From assembly GCA_900554095.1 (NCBI GenBank), contig USGC01000010.1, positions 1 through 22,816 of the forward strand: 22,816 bases of DNA, in the 5' to 3' direction. Source of the stretch: an uncultured bacterium. GTDB taxonomy: Bacteria; Cyanobacteriota; Vampirovibrionia; Gastranaerophilales; Gastranaerophilaceae. Shown piece by piece: positions 15,770 to 21,765 of the stretch; position 1 is the stretch's first letter, and every line of letters starts with the position of its first letter. The notes under the pieces were generated by a model. That model made no database searches. It was not told the origin of the DNA and saw only the letters and a program-made list of their open reading frames with translations. The translations under genes and the position numbers were made by a program.

Positions 15770-15796
15770 AAAAAGCGGGATTATTGCCCGCTTTTT
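15770..15796 (-). terminator. Rho-independent terminator overlapping the end of the DUF2157-like gene
   Basis: AAAAAGCGGG / CCCGCTTTTT is a 10-bp stem with loop ATTATTG and a T-run on each side. On the minus strand the stem includes the last codons (Lys-Ser-Gly) and the TAA stop lies in the loop. It could also stop plus-strand transcription. Confidence 0.85.
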
Positions 15797-16857
15797 TTAC
15801 TTCCTAAAATCAAATTTCTTAAATCGGCTTCTATCTTATCACAATTCTTGGCATAATATGTGCCGGAAAAGATTATCGAAAGCCCTAATATGATAATTGC
15901 AAGCACAAATAACGGAGAATCTTTAAATACAGCGTATGCAAGATGTCCGATATATGAAAACACACCGATTGCGCCCCATACCATAAATACTTTTCGCTGA
16001 AGTAATATGCTGATTATCATATACACAATACAGAACATTGCAAACAGAAAATACGAAAGTTCATTATTCCATTCAAATTGCATTAATATAGACGGAATTA
16101 CGCACCAAAGCATTGTTGAGCCGAATATATAAAGCCAGCCGGAATAATCTTCATTTTTCTTTTTATCAAATTTCAACGCAACACCCAGCATTAAGATTGC
16201 AAATACAGCGGTTGCGAAATTTCTCATTCCCCAGGTTGGTGCTGAGACATTTCCAAGGCACAGCGGCACAATATCCATTGACAAATACCACAGCGCCCAG
16301 CAAATCGGAAGGGTTAAAAACGGAAACTTGCGGAATTTCAAAAATACAAGCCCCGCACAGATTGTCGCAATTTCCATCAGCATAAATCCGCTTCTGACCC
16401 ATATATGGAATTCTGAATATCTGTTATAGTTCTCCGGCATAATCCCGACTAATTTTTCAAAAGACCAGACCGCAAGAGGCACAACACTTACTGCGCAAAC
16501 ATACAAAAGCCCGCCCGGAGTCTTTTTATTATTTTTCCATAACAGATTTCCTATACCTGTGAAAATTACAAAATAAAGCCCCGAAAGCGCCAGAAGTCCG
16601 CCATGACCAAATGTGTCAAGGGTATTTCCTAAATACCAGCCCATGGCAGAAATTATAATCAATGCCCCAAAATAATATAAGAAATTTTCTAGTGTAAATT
16701 TCTTTTTTACCTCAGCTTGCGGCTCTTCGCAAGGCTTACTTGTATCAACTCTATACGCGTTCAAATTCTTTAAAAAATCAAGCAGTTTTTCAAAAACTTC
16801 CGCGGAAATTACACCTTTTTTCTGCGCGAGCAGCAAGTCTTTTTCATCAAAATTCAT
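15781..16857 (-). CDS. Polytopic membrane protein, DUF2157-like
   Basis: A 358-residue protein. A cytoplasmic N-terminal domain of about 60 residues (MNFDEKDLLLAQKKGVISAEVFEKLLDFLKN) resembles the DUF2157 N-terminus (helices with a GxIS turn). It is followed by a charged linker and about ten hydrophobic helices from residue 60 to 340, ending in a basic tail. Function is unknown; no transporter motif is seen. ATG 16857 is chosen over an ATG/alternative start 30 nt upstream because AAAGGAGG sits 4 nt before it. The leader TATACT with extended TG lies 20 nt upstream. The coding end is built into a hairpin terminator. It is divergent from the hypothetical gene at 17058. Confidence 0.8.
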   Translation of the reverse strand: MNFDEKDLLLAQKKGVISAEVFEKLLDFLKNLNAYRVDTSKPCEEPQAEVKKKFTLENFLYYFGALIIISAMGWYLGNTLDTFGHGGLLALSGLYFVIFTGIGNLLWKNNKKTPGGLLYVCAVSVVPLAVWSFEKLVGIMPENYNRYSEFHIWVRSGFMLMEIATICAGLVFLKFRKFPFLTLPICWALWYLSMDIVPLCLGNVSAPTWGMRNFATAVFAILMLGVALKFDKKKNEDYSGWLYIFGSTMLWCVIPSILMQFEWNNELSYFLFAMFCIVYMIISILLQRKVFMVWGAIGVFSYIGHLAYAVFKDSPLFVLAIIILGLSIIFSGTYYAKNCDKIEADLRNLILGSKKSGQ

Positions 16858-16877
16858 ATAACCTCCTTTGCGTTTTA

Positions 16878-16906
16878 AGTATAGCATTTTTTTAAATTAA
16901 CCGCAA
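16878..16906 (-). promoter_or_regulatory. Promoter of the DUF2157-like gene
   Basis: On the minus strand TTGCGG (16906-16901), a 17-nt spacer and TATACT (16883-16878) with an extended TGC lie just upstream of the strong SD. Confidence 0.6.
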
Positions 16907-16972
16907 TACCAATACTTTTTTGACTAGCAAAGCTCTTTAAAACCAAGGTTAATCCAACCTAACGTAAAGAAA

Positions 16973-16981
16973 TGTTAAAAT
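16973..16981 (+). promoter_or_regulatory. Extended -10 of the hendecad-repeat gene
   Basis: TGTTAAAAT is the same 9-mer as the rightward extended -10 at 5450-5458. No good -35 is seen. A small inverted repeat AGGTT-N5-AACCT (16946-16960) lies upstream. The predicted leader is about 70 nt. Confidence 0.35.
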
Positions 16982-17057
16982 ATTTTGTTATTCGTAAACT
17001 TTCTCTATTCACCTGCCGTATACCAGTAAGTGTGTATTTGAAAGGAGAAAATTTTTT

Positions 17058-18044
17058 ATGGTAGATGAAGTAAACGGTATTGTTCCTAAAGCGCAGGTTT
17101 CATCACGTGCTAAAATTGAGACGCCAGCGCAAAATGGGCAGGTTCAAGCATTCAATTACCAACTACAGGCAGAAGGCAAAGGAACTTCTGTCGGTTCTGA
17201 TGTCAAGAATTTAAATACTTATGGAAAAGATATTACAAATTTTGAAAAGTTTAAAGGAAATGACAAGCACGACGCAATGCGTATGACTAATGTTGCCGCA
17301 AATGATGTTAAAAAAGCATATATGCAGCTTCAACACGAATTTCCGAATGTTGCAATTCAGTTTGAGCCTATGCCGAATCCTAAAACTTGCGGCAAAAGAC
17401 GAGAGGGATTTTTCACATACCAGCAGCAATTAGAAGATTGGAAAGACATGGCATTAACTCAGATTGCAAACGCAAGAGAAACAAGCATGGTTGATGTTGC
17501 AGCCGCGGTTGTCAGCGCTGTTAATACAAACACAGACGCCAATGCCTCTATGAATGCCGGTGTTACAATAGCCGGGGTTGGGGCAATTAACGCAAACCTA
17601 GACGAACAAACCGAAAATATCAATGAAACTATTAAAAAAGAAGGCGCAGCAACCAGGCACACCGTAAAACAAGAAAGTATTGAGACCAGAAAAACAGTGG
17701 AAAATGAATCAGATGCAATTAAAACAACTGTTGAAGTGGAACATGAATTCACAAGAGAAGAAATAGCTCAAAAAGCTAAAGAAACTCAGGAAATTGAATC
17801 TTTATCAAACAAGATTTCGGATTCTTTGACACAGAATAACAGAATTCATACAGGCAAAACCATTAGAACAGTCGAAGCGATGAGAGATCGGATTATTTCA
17901 TCAAACCTTCCCCATAACGACAAAAAAGCGCTCTTAAATGATTTAGCTGCCTGGTCTGATCAAGCTGTTTTGAGTAATTCAGAATTAAGACAGAAACAAC
18001 ATGAAATTCTAAAACGTATATTTGAATCTGATACTAAAATTTAA
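17058..18044 (+). CDS. Hypothetical protein with four 11-residue tandem repeats
   Basis: A 328-residue protein I do not recognise. There is no signal peptide. Residues 1-60 are polar and probably flexible; 60-140 look like a folded helical domain (NFEKFKGNDKHDAMRMTNVAAND to FFTYQQQLEDWKDM) with a single Cys111. Residues 143-180 are small-residue, mildly hydrophobic (VDVAAAVVSAVN, AGVTIAGVGAINA). Residues 191-234 are four contiguous 11-mers of the form T-[IV]-x-x-E-x6, then more charged helix to 328. Hendecads form long right-handed or straight coiled coils, so a rod-like or membrane-surface-lying helix is plausible (inference). AAAGGAG (17041-17047) precedes the ATG by 10 nt. It is monocistronic, with a hairpin terminator 30 nt after the stop. 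Confidence 0.8.
   Translation: MVDEVNGIVPKAQVSSRAKIETPAQNGQVQAFNYQLQAEGKGTSVGSDVKNLNTYGKDITNFEKFKGNDKHDAMRMTNVAANDVKKAYMQLQHEFPNVAIQFEPMPNPKTCGKRREGFFTYQQQLEDWKDMALTQIANARETSMVDVAAAVVSAVNTNTDANASMNAGVTIAGVGAINANLDEQTENINETIKKEGAATRHTVKQESIETRKTVENESDAIKTTVEVEHEFTREEIAQKAKETQEIESLSNKISDSLTQNNRIHTGKTIRTVEAMRDRIISSNLPHNDKKALLNDLAAWSDQAVLSNSELRQKQHEILKRIFESDTKI
17628..17759 (+). repeat. Four tandem 33-bp coding units (hendecad repeat)
   Basis: The encoded 11-mers are TIKKEGAATRH, TVKQESIETRK, TVENESDAIKT and TVEVEHEFTRE. Position 1 is always Thr, position 2 Ile/Val and position 5 Glu. The DNA units have diverged, so the periodicity is held at protein level. Confidence 0.75.
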
Positions 18045-18074
18045 ATTACTCTGCAAAAGCTGACGAATTTGTAT

Positions 18075-18103
18075 AAAAATAGGTACTAAGTCCCTATTTT
18101 TTT
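18075..18103 (+). terminator. Terminator after the hendecad-repeat gene
   Basis: AAAAATAGG / CCTATTTTT, a 9-bp stem with a 9-nt loop, is followed by a T-run to 18103. Confidence 0.8.
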
Positions 18104-18130
18104 GCATGGTTTTTTTGTTTAATATATAAT
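18102..18130 (+). promoter_or_regulatory. Promoter of alaS
   Basis: TTGCAT (18102-18107), a 17-nt spacer and consensus TATAAT (18125-18130). The -35 overlaps the T-tract of the preceding terminator. The leader is about 30 nt, too short for a T-box or riboswitch. Confidence 0.75.
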
Positions 18131-18166
18131 TTTTTATGAGATTAAAAATTAAAAAGGAAAAAGATT

Positions 18167-20767
18167 ATGCTAACCGGAAATCAAATTCGTAAATTATATT
18201 TGGATTATTTTAAAGATAAACACCAGCACACCGTTGTTGAAAGCTCAAGCCTTGTGCCGGATAACCCGACCGTGCTTTTGACAACAGCGGGAATGCTGCA
18301 ATTCTTGCCAATATTTTTAGGCATTGTAAAATCGCCCTACGACCCTGCACGCGCAACTTCCTGCCAGAAATGCGCACGCGCCGGCGGTAAAGATTCAGAT
18401 ATTGAAAACGTAGGAAGAACGCCGCGCCATCATACTTTCTTTGAAATGCTGGGAAACTTTTCTTTTGGCGATTATTATAAAAAAGAAATTATCCCTTGGG
18501 CTTGGGAATTCGTAACTGAAGTTCTTAAACTCGACAAAGACCGTCTCTGGATTACGATTTTTGAAACTGATGACGAGGCTTACGAAATCTGGCGTCAGGT
18601 TGGCGTTCCGGCAGAAAGAATTAAACGCAAAGGCAAAAAAGACAACTTCTGGGGCCCTCCGGGCGCATCCGGTTCCTGCGGCCCTTGCTCCGAAATCCAT
18701 TATGATTTGGGCGAGCAGTACAAATGCGATGACCCGAATTGTGGAATTGACACCTGCGAATGCGACAGATGGGTTGAAATTTGGAACCTTGTTTTCACAG
18801 AACTTTATCAGGATGAAGAAGGCAACCAATCCCCGCTTGAAAGCAAAAACGTTGATACCGGAATGGGTTTGGAACGTATTACAATGGTTTGCCAGGGCGT
18901 TGCCTCAACATTTGAAACAGACTTGCTGAAGCCAATTTTGGATAAAGTTTGCGAGATGAGCGGCGTTGCGTACAAAAAATCCGAAAAAACAGATATTTCG
19001 CTCCGCATAATCACAGACCACGCAAGATGCGTAACTTTCCTTATTTCTGATGGCGTAATCCCCGGAAATGAAGGCAGAAGTTATGTTTTAAGAATGATTT
19101 TAAGACGTGCACTCCGCCATGGCAAGATTTTGGGAATGGACTTGCCGTTCCTTTACAAACTCGTAGACGTTGTTGTTGAACATTACGGCGAAGCATACCC
19201 GGATTTGATCAAAAACATTGACATTATCAAAAAAGAAGAAGAACGTTTCAACAAAACCCTTGACCGCGGTTACAAACTTCTTGACGAATTCATCGCAGGC
19301 AAAAAAGACATTGACGGCGAAAGCGCATTCAAACTTTACGATACGTTCGGTTTCCCGCTTGAACTTACAAAAGAAATCGCGGAAGAAAACGGTTTGAAAG
19401 TTGATGAAGAAGGTTACAAAGCTGCAATGCAGGAACAAAAAGACCGTGCAAAAGCAGCCGCAAAGATTTCCGTAACAGGCGATATGAAATACGCAAAAAT
19501 CGAAGACGAAGTCGGCTCAACTGAATTCGTCGGATACAGTGAAAACGAAGCCGATGCAAAAATTCTTGCAACAGTTGAGGGCGACGGATACGTTGATATT
19601 GTTTTAGACAAAACGCCTTTCTACGCAGAATGCGGCGGTCAGATTGGCGACAGCGGCATTATCGAAAACGATAATCTCAAAGCCGAAGTTTTGACAACTT
19701 TCAAAGTAAACAGTCTTTTTGTTCACCGTTCAAAAGTTGTTAATGGTGAAATTACAATCGGTGAAACAGTTAAGGCTGTAATAGACCTTGCGCGCCGTGA
19801 AGAAATACGTCTTCACCACACCTCAGCGCACTTGCTGCAAGCCGCATTGATTAAAGTTCTCGGCGACGAAGTTCATCAGGCGGGTTCGCAGGTCGAAGAA
19901 AACAGAATGCGTTTTGACTTCTCCTTTAACCGCGCAATGACGCCGGAAGAAATCTTTAAGGTCGAAGAAATCATGAACAACTGGATTGCAAAAGGTTACG
20001 AGGTCAAAACAGATGTTATGGACATCGAGCAGGCGAAACTTACCGGCGCGACCGCGCTTTTCGGCGAAAAATACGACAATGTTGTCAGAGTTGTTTCAAT
20101 TACTGACGGCAAAACCTGTATTTCTAAAGAATTTTGCGCCGGCACACACGCGCGCAACATCCGCGACTTACGCCTTGTGAAAATAGTTACCGAAGGCGCA
20201 ATTTCAGCAGGCACACGCCGTATTGAGCTTGTTGTATCACGCGCCGCATTCGACTTTATGAATGCAAAAGTCCGCGAAATGGACAAGCTTTCATTGATGT
20301 TCAAAACTCATTACGACGAAACAGTCGAACGCGTTGAAAAACTTCTTGAAGAAAACAAAGAGCTTGGCAAAAAAATCGAAAAGCTTGAAGAAGAAAACGC
20401 ACGCGCAAAATTCTCAACCTTCGCTTCAAAAGCTGAAGAAATCGACGGCGGCAAGCTTTTCATCTCAAAAATCGAAGATGTTACACCGCTTGCGGCAAAA
20501 GTCGGCGTTGAATTTCTTTCAAACAAGCTTGGCGAAAGCGTAATTGTTCTTGCGAACAGCAAAACAGTTATCGCAAAAGTTTCAGACAGTTTTGTTAAAA
20601 AAGGCGTTAACGCGGGCAAAATCGTCGGCGAAATTGCACGTGCAACCGGTGCAAACGGCGGCGGGCGTCCAAACTTCGCGCAAGGCGGCATAAAAGACGC
20701 CTCAAAGCTAGACGAAATTTTGGCAAAAGTCGAAAGCAATTTAAAAAATACAAAAGTTGAAGCATAA
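18167..20767 (+). CDS. alaS: Alanyl-tRNA synthetase
   Basis: An 866-residue enzyme charging tRNA-Ala, essentially full length (E. coli 876). The class II catalytic domain begins at GNQIRKLYLDYFKDKHQH and includes TSCQKCARAGGKDSDIENVG, RHHTFFEMLGNFSFGDYYK (motif 2) and NVDTGMGLERI (motif 3). The editing domain holds the zinc ligands HHTSAHLL and FCAGTHARN, which hydrolyse Ser/Gly-tRNA-Ala, preceded by TPFYAECGGQIGDSG. The C-terminal coiled coil (about 700-755) and C-Ala domain end with GGGRPNFAQGGI. A cysteine-rich insertion (KCDDPNCGIDTCECDRW, about residues 185-201) fits the family zinc-like variant. AAGGA is 8 nt before the ATG. It is visibly GC-richer than neighbours, as expected for a highly expressed core gene. 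Two hairpin terminators follow. Confidence 0.98.
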   Translation: MLTGNQIRKLYLDYFKDKHQHTVVESSSLVPDNPTVLLTTAGMLQFLPIFLGIVKSPYDPARATSCQKCARAGGKDSDIENVGRTPRHHTFFEMLGNFSFGDYYKKEIIPWAWEFVTEVLKLDKDRLWITIFETDDEAYEIWRQVGVPAERIKRKGKKDNFWGPPGASGSCGPCSEIHYDLGEQYKCDDPNCGIDTCECDRWVEIWNLVFTELYQDEEGNQSPLESKNVDTGMGLERITMVCQGVASTFETDLLKPILDKVCEMSGVAYKKSEKTDISLRIITDHARCVTFLISDGVIPGNEGRSYVLRMILRRALRHGKILGMDLPFLYKLVDVVVEHYGEAYPDLIKNIDIIKKEEERFNKTLDRGYKLLDEFIAGKKDIDGESAFKLYDTFGFPLELTKEIAEENGLKVDEEGYKAAMQEQKDRAKAAAKISVTGDMKYAKIEDEVGSTEFVGYSENEADAKILATVEGDGYVDIVLDKTPFYAECGGQIGDSGIIENDNLKAEVLTTFKVNSLFVHRSKVVNGEITIGETVKAVIDLARREEIRLHHTSAHLLQAALIKVLGDEVHQAGSQVEENRMRFDFSFNRAMTPEEIFKVEEIMNNWIAKGYEVKTDVMDIEQAKLTGATALFGEKYDNVVRVVSITDGKTCISKEFCAGTHARNIRDLRLVKIVTEGAISAGTRRIELVVSRAAFDFMNAKVREMDKLSLMFKTHYDETVERVEKLLEENKELGKKIEKLEEENARAKFSTFASKAEEIDGGKLFISKIEDVTPLAAKVGVEFLSNKLGESVIVLANSKTVIAKVSDSFVKKGVNAGKIVGEIARATGANGGGRPNFAQGGIKDASKLDEILAKVESNLKNTKVEA

Positions 20768-20770
20768 CAA

Positions 20771-20793
20771 AAAGCGGGATTAATTCCCGCTTT
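20771..20793 (+). terminator. First terminator hairpin after alaS
   Basis: AAAGCGGGA / TCCCGCTTT, a 9-bp stem with loop TTAAT and a short AATTTT tail, 3 nt after the stop. The T-tract is weak, which may explain the second hairpin. Confidence 0.75.
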
Positions 20794-20799
20794 AATTTT

Positions 20800-20839
20800 A
20801 AACCCCGGGTCAAAATTACGGATTTGCCTCGGGGTTTTT
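20800..20839 (+). terminator. Second terminator hairpin after alaS
   Basis: AAACCCCGGG pairs with CCTCGGGGTTT (10 bp with one bulged T) and is followed by TTTTT. It lies in tandem with the previous hairpin and insulates the downstream small-ORF locus. Confidence 0.75.
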
Positions 20840-20863
20840 GAATTAATAATATTTCCAAAAATC

Positions 20864-20892
20864 TTGACAGTATTTATTCAATATAATAAAAT
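20864..20892 (+). promoter_or_regulatory. Promoter of the candidate toxin mRNA
   Basis: TTGACA (20864-20869), a 17-nt spacer and TAAAAT (20887-20892). Predicted start near 20899, giving a ~67-nt leader. Confidence 0.7.
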
Positions 20893-20911
20893 TATTCCAT
20901 AGGGAAAGCCC

Positions 20912-20963
20912 AACCTCCAAAGTGCTCACAAACTATTTGCGACAATAGGGCAGAAAGGAGGTT
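20912..20963 (+). promoter_or_regulatory. Leader anti-SD/SD pair of the candidate toxin
   Basis: AACCTCC (20912-20918) is exactly complementary to GGAGGTT (20957-20963), which contains the SD of the small ORF. A competing pairing GCCC (20908-20911) with GGGC (20948-20951) crosses it. Type I toxin mRNAs commonly hide their SD this way until processed (family knowledge). Confidence 0.55.
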
Positions 20964-20965
20964 AT

Positions 20966-21040
20966 ATGAATAGAGAACTAATGAAAAAATCTCTAGCTGT
21001 ACTAGAGATTTTCATCAAAATAGTTTATCTGTTTTTATAG
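20966..21040 (+). CDS. 24-residue hydrophobic peptide, candidate type I toxin
   Basis: The peptide MNRELMKKSLAVLEIFIKIV continues with YLFL and stops at TAG. Residues 1-8 are polar and basic; 10-24 form one hydrophobic amphipathic stretch able to insert in a membrane. AAAGGAGG (20954-20961) lies 4 nt before the ATG, the same SD and spacer as the DUF2157-like gene. The gene has its own consensus promoter, an SD-sequestering leader and an antisense promoter plus terminator on the other strand. This architecture is that of type I toxins (TxpA, BsrG, Fst, AapA1 classes), although I see no sequence match to any of these. Alternatives are a leader peptide or a small membrane regulator. The peptide is too short for normal ORF calling. 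Confidence 0.6.
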   Translation: MNRELMKKSLAVLEIFIKIVYLFL

Positions 21041-21084
21041 GGGCGACGGCTGATTGAGTTCCACCAGAGCTTAATCAGCTCCCT
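20980..21084 (-). ncRNA. Predicted ~105-nt antisense RNA (candidate antitoxin)
   Basis: Predicted to start near 21084 from TTGAAA-16-TATAAT and end at an 11-bp terminator hairpin inside the small ORF. It would contain a 5' stem-loop (GCTGATTAAG / CTCAATCAGC, one A-C mismatch that is a G-U pair in the sense RNA), a single-stranded linker and the terminator. It is complementary to most of the toxin ORF from about codon 5 and to its 3' region. It does not cover the SD, so it would act by duplex formation and cleavage rather than by directly masking the ribosome site (inference). Confidence 0.55.
20984..21012 (-). terminator. Terminator of the antisense RNA inside the toxin ORF
   Basis: AAAATCTCTAG / CTAGAGATTTT is a perfect 11-bp stem with a 5-nt loop. 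On the minus strand it runs into six consecutive T residues. On the plus strand only four T follow before C, so read-through of the toxin mRNA is favoured. Confidence 0.7.
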
Positions 21085-21085
21085 A
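21038..21085 (+). other. 3' stem-loop of the candidate toxin mRNA
   Basis: TAGGGG...TCCCTA flanks GCTGATTGAG / CTTAATCAGC (10 bp with one G-U) across an internal loop CGACG. It starts at the toxin stop codon. There is no T-tract behind it, so it is better seen as an mRNA-stabilising or antisense-contact structure than as a normal terminator. Confidence 0.6.
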
Positions 21086-21090
21086 TTAAT

Positions 21091-21118
21091 ATTATAACTT
21101 ATTTTAAAAATATTTCAA
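21091..21118 (-). promoter_or_regulatory. Antisense RNA promoter
   Basis: On the minus strand TTGAAA (21118-21113), a 16-nt spacer and a perfect TATAAT (21096-21091). Confidence 0.65.
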
Positions 21119-21162
21119 GTGGTACGTCTTGAATTTTCACGCCGGCCAGCACATATATTAAT

Positions 21163-21191
21163 ATTATTTACGATTTTGTCTGGTTTGTCAA
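21163..21191 (-). promoter_or_regulatory. Second minus-strand promoter upstream of the antisense RNA
   Basis: TTGACA (21191-21186), a 17-nt spacer and AATAAT (21168-21163). It shares the 9-mer ACCACTTGA around the -35 with the promoter at 21118. A start near 21156 would give a longer antisense RNA of about 175 nt. Confidence 0.4.
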
Positions 21192-21201
21192 GTGGTTTAA
21201 T

Positions 21202-21414
21202 TTACAAAAGGCTCGCGGTTTTTACATCAAAGGCCCTGCATAGCTTGTCAAGATGGGATAGTTTCAAAATTTTTGTTTCGCCATTTTCTATTTTTGTAAG
21301 GTATGATTTTGAAATTTTTGAAAGTCTTGACAACTGGGCAAGCGTGAGTTTTCTTTCAAGTCTTAGCCTTTTGACATTATTTCCAAAAATTTTTCCATTA
21401 GTGTTTTTGTACAT
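21202..21414 (-). CDS. Small XRE-family (Cro/CI-type) HTH regulator
   Basis: A 70-residue DNA-binding protein made almost entirely of one HTH_3 domain: FGNNVKRLRLERKLTLAQLSRLSKISKSY, then LTKIENGETKILKLSHLDKLCRAFDV. The helix-turn-helix is LAQLSRLSKISKSYLTKIENG at about residues 25-45. No effector domain is present, so it would act as a simple dimeric repressor or antirepressor. AAGGAG lies 6 nt upstream of the ATG and a TATAAT box at 21443-21438. It is divergent from the second small HTH gene and lies directly beside the candidate antisense promoter region, so it could regulate either (inference). Confidence 0.87.
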   Translation of the reverse strand: MYKNTNGKIFGNNVKRLRLERKLTLAQLSRLSKISKSYLTKIENGETKILKLSHLDKLCRAFDVKTASLL

Positions 21415-21437
21415 TTGTTCTCCTTTTAATAATTTGT

Positions 21438-21458
21438 ATTATATAAGATAATCATTAT
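21438..21458 (-). promoter_or_regulatory. -10 of the XRE gene with adjacent Fur-box-like palindrome
   Basis: TATAAT on the minus strand (21443-21438). Immediately upstream, in the spacer, ATAATCATTAT (21448-21458) is a perfect odd palindrome, and GATAATCATTAT matches 12 contiguous positions of the Fur-box consensus. AT-richness makes chance occurrence possible. Confidence 0.35.
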
Positions 21459-21504
21459 TTAATATAGTGCAAATATACTCTATGAAAACATTTTTGTCAA
21501 ACAT

Positions 21505-21513
21505 TGATATAAT
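21505..21513 (+). promoter_or_regulatory. Extended -10 of the second small HTH gene
   Basis: TGATATAAT: an extended TG motif and perfect TATAAT, ending 6 nt before the ATG at 21520. No -35 is evident. Confidence 0.55.
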
Positions 21514-21519
21514 AATTAG

Positions 21520-21744
21520 ATGGATATAAAAAATGCAAATATAAAAACTCAACTAAAATTTCTTATGGCATTAAATCAAATGACTATGGAAAAACTTGCG
21601 CAAAAAATGTCTGAAAAAACAGGTAAGCACTACACAAGAGCTGTTTTGTACGGCAAAATTAACCGCGATTCAATTTCCTTTACAGAGTGCCAATTAATTG
21701 GGGAGATTTTAGGATACAAATTGGAATTTGTTGAAGAAAAATAG
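21520..21744 (+). CDS. Small HTH-like DNA-binding protein
   Basis: A 74-residue all-helical protein: TQLKFLMALNQMTMEKLAQKMSEKTG, then TRAVLYGKINRDSISFTECQLIGEILGYKLEFV. The order of helices (a turn in MTMEKLAQKM, a recognition-like helix with AVLYGKINRD, and a final LIGEILGY helix) fits the XRE-like lambda-repressor fold found in small mobile-element and phage-type regulators. The target is unknown. There is no SD; the ATG follows TATAAT by exactly 6 nt, predicting a leaderless transcript. It is divergent from the 70-residue XRE gene over a 105-bp intergenic region with AT-rich palindromes, as expected for a paired regulatory switch (inference). Confidence 0.75.
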   Translation: MDIKNANIKTQLKFLMALNQMTMEKLAQKMSEKTGKHYTRAVLYGKINRDSISFTECQLIGEILGYKLEFVEEK

Positions 21745-21765
21745 CGCTTAGCCCCATGCTTTTAG

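Noticed and set aside
16946..16960. AGGTT-N5-AACCT inverted repeat as an operator
   Set aside because: Only 5-bp arms; not reported as a separate site, mentioned only with the nearby promoter.
17459..17752. Minus-strand hydrophobic ORF opposite the hendecad repeats
   Set aside because: Val/Ala/Ser/Thr-rich composition is the reverse complement of the plus-strand Glu/Lys/Ala codons; no SD.
18131..18166. T-box or riboswitch before alaS
   Set aside because: The leader is only about 30 nt and has no T-box sequence or stem I; too short.
18395..18829. Minus-strand ORFs across alaS (several of 64-144 codons)
   Set aside because: alaS is unambiguous and full length; these are reading-frame shadows in a GC-richer gene.
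21102..21155. Minus-strand GTG-initiated small ORF (LAGVKIQDVPLEIFLK)
   Set aside because: Only about 17 codons, GTG start without SD, and it overlaps the proximal antisense promoter; more likely chance.
21119..21451. Plus-strand ORF of 110 codons opposite the XRE gene
   Set aside because: It is the antisense shadow of the XRE regulator, has no SD, and its first part runs through the antisense promoter region.
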